Of a DNA stretch of 64,000 nucleotides, positions 60,753 to 64,000 are shown one piece after another. Below the pieces are notes generated by a model. It did not search any database, had not been told where the DNA came from, and saw nothing but the letters and a program-made list of their open reading frames with translations. Location of the stretch: positions 1 through 64,000 of the forward strand of contig JAHEMJ010000017.1 of assembly GCA_024643725.1 (NCBI GenBank), written 5' to 3'. The position numbers and the translations under genes were made by a program. Each line of letters begins with the position of its first letter. Position 1 is the first letter of the stretch. This DNA is from Crocinitomicaceae bacterium (GTDB lineage: Bacteria > Bacteroidota > Bacteroidia > Flavobacteriales_D > Crocinitomicaceae).

Positions 60753-63399
60753 GTTTTGTTTTTATTTGGTCAATGGCAGTTTGTAATCCTTCGCTTCGTT
60801 TTCCTCCGGCAGTGGCAAAAAATGCTTGTCCACCACCACCACCTTGGATATGCGTCGAAACTTCGCGGATCCATTGTGCTGCATTCCATTGGTTAGCTTC
60901 TACTAATGATTCGGAAATCATCAAACTTAACCCACATTTTTCGCCCTCTTTGTTTCCAATTACAGCGACAAAATTCGGGTGTTCTTGTTTCATTTGATAG
61001 AGTAAATCTTTCACGGAATTCGCGTCCAAGTCTACGATGCTTGCAAGGAAAGAAACATCGCCTAATTTTTCCACTTTTGTTGTTAATTGGATTTTCAGTT
61101 GTCCCGCCTTTTCACGTGTTAACTGTTCCACTTCTTTTTGTAATTGATTGTTGCGCGCCATCAAATCCTCCACGGACTTCAACAAGTCTTTCGGATTCTT
61201 TAATAAGTGCTGAATGCTTAAAAGTGTTTCTGCTTTTTCTTTGAAATACGCTTCAGCGGCTTTTCCAGTGATGGCTTCGATGCGGCGCACGCCGGCAGCA
61301 ACTGCGGACTCTGAAACGATTTTAAATAAGCCAATCTTCGATGTGTCAGGAACGTGGATTCCTCCACAAAGTTCAACGGATTCACCAAACTTGATGACAC
61401 GTACATGGTCGCCATATTTCTCTCCGAAAAGTGCCATTGCTCCAAGTGCTTTTGCGTCGTCAATGGCCATGGCTCTGCGTTCATCCAAGCTGATGTTTGC
61501 TGCAATTGCATCGCATACCAGTTGTTCGATTTGTTGCAATTCTTCATCCGTCACTTTTGAAAAGTGAGAGAAGTCGAAGCGCAAGTTCGAAGCGTTCACC
61601 AAGGATCCTTTTTGCTCTACATGTGTACCAAGTACGCTGCGCAGAGCGTGGTGAAGTAGGTGAGTGGCACTATGGTTTTTCGATGTTTGTTCTTGGCTGT
61701 CCAAGTCAATAATCGCTGTAAAAGTTTGCGTTAAATCACTCGGTAATTGCTCACTCAAATGAATGATCAAATTGTTTTCTTTTTTCGTGTCAAAAATGCG
61801 AATGGTCTCAACGGATCCTTTCAAGATACCTTTGTCTCCCACTTGTCCTCCACCTTCTGGATAAAATGGCGTTTGATCCAATACGAGTTGGTAGAATTGT
61901 TTTCCTTTTTGACTCACCTTGCGGTATTTTGTCAATTGAACAGGAGCTTCTTTTAAATCGTATCCAATGAAGGATGTAGGCACATCTGTTCCAACTTGAA
62001 CCCAATCATCTGTTTCAATGACAGATGCTGCTCTTGAACGGTCTTTTTGTTTTTGAAGTTCAATTTCGAAATCTTCTTCTTTCACAAGAACATTGTTCTC
62101 CCTCGCTATTAATGAAATTAAATCGATAGGAAATCCATAGGTATCATAAAGTTCAAAAGCCTCAACTCCAGAAATTAAACCGTTGTATTTATGATCAGGA
62201 TTGTCACTGTTTGTTATAACCGAACCTTCTGATTTTTTTTGATTGATCAAATGATCAATTCTTTTAATTCCTTGTTCCAAGGTGCGGAAGAAGCTTTGTT
62301 CTTCCTCGCGAATGACTTTCTCAATCAGGTCTTTCTGCTTGATCAACTCTTCATATGGATGTCCCATTAGTTGGACTAATACCCCAGATAATTTACATAG
62401 GAATGGTTCTTTCATTCCCAAGGTTTGATAGCCATAACGCACCGCTCGACGCAAAATGCGACGAATGACGTATCCTGCTCCTGTATTGGATGGTAGTTGT
62501 CCGTCAGAAATGGAAAAACTAATCGCTCGAATGTGATCGGCAATCACGCGCAATGCGATATCTGTTTCTTCGGATTTACCGTATGGAATTCCACTTTCTT
62601 TTGACACAAATTGAATCAAGGTTTGGAATAAGTCTGTGTCGTAATTACTTTGTTTACCTTGAAGTGCCATTGCTAAACGCTCAAGTCCCATTCCAGTGTC
62701 CACGTGTGTAGCTGGCAGGGGCTCTAAACTTCCATCAGCTTTGCGGTTGAATTGCATGAAAACGTTGTTCCAAATTTCAATCACTTGTGGATGGTCGTTA
62801 TTGACCAATGTTAAACCATTCACAGCTTGACGGTCACTTTCGCTGCGCAAATCAACGTGAATCTCCGTGCACGGCCCGCATGGACCTGTATCACCCATTT
62901 CCCAGAAGTTGTCTTTTTTAGATGCCAAGATGATGCGGTCTTCCGCGATGAATTTCTTCCAAATATCAAAGCTTTCTGAATCCCGTGGAACGCCATCTTT
63001 TGCATCACCTTCGAAAACGGTTACATACAATTGGTCAACAGGAATCTGATACACAGTTGTCAATAATTCCCAAGCCCAAGAAATTGCTTCTTCTTTGAAG
63101 TAATCTCCGAAGGACCAGTTACCCAGCATTTCGAACATGGTATGGTGGTATGTGTCCACACCAACTTCTTCAAGGTCGTTGTGTTTTCCTGAAACACGTA
63201 AGCACTTTTGAGAATTAGCCACACGCTTTTGTTTGGCTTGCTGATGTCCAAGGAAAAAATCTTTGAATTGATTCATCCCAGCATTGGTGAACATCAGTGT
63301 AGGGTCGTTTTTGACTACCATTGGCGCGGAGGGAACAATTTGATGTCCTTTGCTTTCGAAAAAGTCAAAAAATTGCTGGCGTATTTCAGAAACCGTCAT
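60745..63399 (-). CDS. alaS: alanyl-tRNA synthetase
   Basis: This class II synthetase charges tRNA-Ala. The 884 residues start with EIRQQFFDFFESKGHQIVPSAPM and include motif 2 and 3 regions (MFEMLGNWSFGDYFKEEAI, TGMGLERLAM). The editing domain has HSATHLLHHAL (HxxxH) and ELCGGIHVPDT (CxxxH), and the C-terminal C-Ala domain with the GGGGGQAFFATAGG segment is intact. Length and order are normal. A TAAATTTG box sits 20 bases upstream. It heads an operon with the glycosyltransferase. Confidence 0.97.
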   Translation of the reverse strand: MTVSEIRQQFFDFFESKGHQIVPSAPMVVKNDPTLMFTNAGMNQFKDFFLGHQQAKQKRVANSQKCLRVSGKHNDLEEVGVDTYHHTMFEMLGNWSFGDYFKEEAISWAWELLTTVYQIPVDQLYVTVFEGDAKDGVPRDSESFDIWKKFIAEDRIILASKKDNFWEMGDTGPCGPCTEIHVDLRSESDRQAVNGLTLVNNDHPQVIEIWNNVFMQFNRKADGSLEPLPATHVDTGMGLERLAMALQGKQSNYDTDLFQTLIQFVSKESGIPYGKSEETDIALRVIADHIRAISFSISDGQLPSNTGAGYVIRRILRRAVRYGYQTLGMKEPFLCKLSGVLVQLMGHPYEELIKQKDLIEKVIREEEQSFFRTLEQGIKRIDHLINQKKSEGSVITNSDNPDHKYNGLISGVEAFELYDTYGFPIDLISLIARENNVLVKEEDFEIELQKQKDRSRAASVIETDDWVQVGTDVPTSFIGYDLKEAPVQLTKYRKVSQKGKQFYQLVLDQTPFYPEGGGQVGDKGILKGSVETIRIFDTKKENNLIIHLSEQLPSDLTQTFTAIIDLDSQEQTSKNHSATHLLHHALRSVLGTHVEQKGSLVNASNLRFDFSHFSKVTDEELQQIEQLVCDAIAANISLDERRAMAIDDAKALGAMALFGEKYGDHVRVIKFGESVELCGGIHVPDTSKIGLFKIVSESAVAAGVRRIEAITGKAAEAYFKEKAETLLSIQHLLKNPKDLLKSVEDLMARNNQLQKEVEQLTREKAGQLKIQLTTKVEKLGDVSFLASIVDLDANSVKDLLYQMKQEHPNFVAVIGNKEGEKCGLSLMISESLVEANQWNAAQWIREVSTHIQGGGGGQAFFATAGGKRSEGLQTAIDQIKTKLA

Positions 63400-63419
63400 T
63401 GTATCGTTTTGTTTGCTTG

Positions 63420-63427
63420 CAAATTTA
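63420..63427 (-). promoter_or_regulatory. -7 box TAAATTTG of alaS
   Basis: On the minus strand TAAATTTG fits TAnnTTTG, with ATTG 21 bases upstream as -33 box, and the start codon at 63399 is 20 bases downstream. Confidence 0.6.
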
Positions 63428-63530
63428 GGAAATTGAAAGAACTTAAGGCAATGAAAAAAGGCTTATCGCGTTCTAAATGAGAAATAATTGCTCCTTTTCT
63501 CTTGCTATTTAATCCGAAACACCCAAAAAC

Positions 63531-64000
63531 ATGAATGAACTGAGTCAAATTGAGTCTAAGCTGATCCTTGTCCGCAAGCAACGTGTTTTATTGGATCGGG
63601 ATGTTGCTGAACTATATGGCATCGAAACGAAACGCGTCAATGAAGCCTATCGGAATAATCCAGAGAAATTCCCGGAAGGATATGTGCTGTTTTTAAGCGA
63701 AGAGGAATCAAAATCTTTAAGGTCGAAAATTTCGACCTTAAACAATGCGTCCAGAGGAAAGCACACAAAATATCAGGTGCGAGCCTTTACCGAAAAGGGT
63801 TTGTACATGTTGGCGACCATTTTGAAAAGCGAGCGCGCAACGGAAACGACCATTGCCATTATTGAAACGTATACCCGAATCAAAGAATTTACAAGACTCG
63901 TTCAGAAAGGTGCGCACACGAATGACGAACAGACAACGACGGAATTAATGGAGAAAGGAACGGGGATTTTAAATGAGTTGCTTGGTCCCGATTTAAATAC
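63531..64000 (+). CDS. ORF6N domain protein (cut by the window edge)
   Basis: The reading frame opens with ATG at 63531 and stays open to the window end (about 156 codons seen). The N-terminal region KLILVRKQRVLLDRDVAELYGIETKRVNEA, then NPEKFPEGYVLFLSEEE and the block AFTEKGLYMLATILKS (written here as separate pieces), match the ORF6N domain, a putative DNA-binding module found in phage and in chromosomes of Bacteroidota. Codons near 63716-63742 hold a 27-base perfect palindrome. The C-terminus and any fused domain are off the window. The gene stands alone, divergent from alaS. Confidence 0.8.
   Translation, partial: MNELSQIESKLILVRKQRVLLDRDVAELYGIETKRVNEAYRNNPEKFPEGYVLFLSEEESKSLRSKISTLNNASRGKHTKYQVRAFTEKGLYMLATILKSERATETTIAIIETYTRIKEFTRLVQKGAHTNDEQTTTELMEKGTGILNELLGPDLN

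Noticed and set aside
1..64000. CRISPR array, prophage or classical IS element
   Set aside because: No regularly spaced short direct repeats, cas genes, transposase or phage structural genes were seen. The interspersed repeat does not encode a transposase.

Overview
The window looks like a chromosomal segment of a Bacteroidota bacterium, most likely Flavobacteriales and possibly a Fluviicola-like member of the Crocinitomicaceae (family placement is a guess). Supporting signs are three secreted proteins with type IX secretion (T9SS) C-terminal tails, a PorX-type response regulator with a PglZ domain, families typical of Bacteroidota (DUF5606, DUF6089, ribosomal protein THX), promoters of the TAnnTTTG type and no evident Shine-Dalgarno sites. 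Most of the window is dense housekeeping sequence. The accessory material is at the left end and in three clusters of a repeated element.

Layout. 1-2.7 kb: a truncated RHS tip with a C-terminal HExxH domain followed by a small lipoprotein, one copy of a structured repeat, and a tRNA-Met(CAT) locus with two broken tRNA copies that carry GC-rich palindromes in the D-loop. 2.7-8 kb: an M3 oligopeptidase, a DUF5606 protein, a second repeat cluster and a T9SS-exported sugar-dehydrogenase-like protein. 8-12.7 kb: DEAD-box helicase, TypA/BipA and a DUF6089 barrel protein. 12.7-16.5 kb: a minus-strand run of radC, wecB, a polysaccharide deacetylase, a Kunitz-like lipoprotein and a DUF6970-like lipoprotein. 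16.5-24.3 kb: SUI1/YciH, a CDF metal transporter, two T9SS cargo proteins, DUF58, AlkB and LysM. 24.4-33.3 kb: clpB, a cyclophilin, serC-serA, THX and a trmH/GNAT/CoA-transferase/RlpA run. 33.4-46.7 kb: aconitase, ahcY, hemH, a LuxE-like protein, TSUP and M20 proteins, sufS-sufE-DUF59, porX and an HD hydrolase. 46.8-47.6 kb: a third repeat cluster. 47.7-63.4 kb: mscS-mazG, an outer-membrane lipid A deacylase operon, xth-pcm-NtrC-like regulator, YfhO, a thioredoxin-like protein, a second wecB, a glycosyltransferase and alaS. The right edge cuts an ORF6N-domain gene.

How parts connect. PorX is a regulator of the T9SS, which would export the three proteins with sorting tails in this window. The two wecB genes, the deacetylase, the glycosyltransferase and YfhO suggest surface glycan synthesis. 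The acyloxyacyl hydrolase and nearby barrels point to outer-membrane remodelling. sufS, sufE and DUF59 supply Fe-S clusters, used for example by aconitase.

The strongest unexplained signal is the roughly 450-base repeat. It begins and ends with the same ACTTTTTGG/CCAAAAAGT hairpin, holds several more conserved stems, and has variant copies in which internal modules are deleted or replaced by other hairpins.
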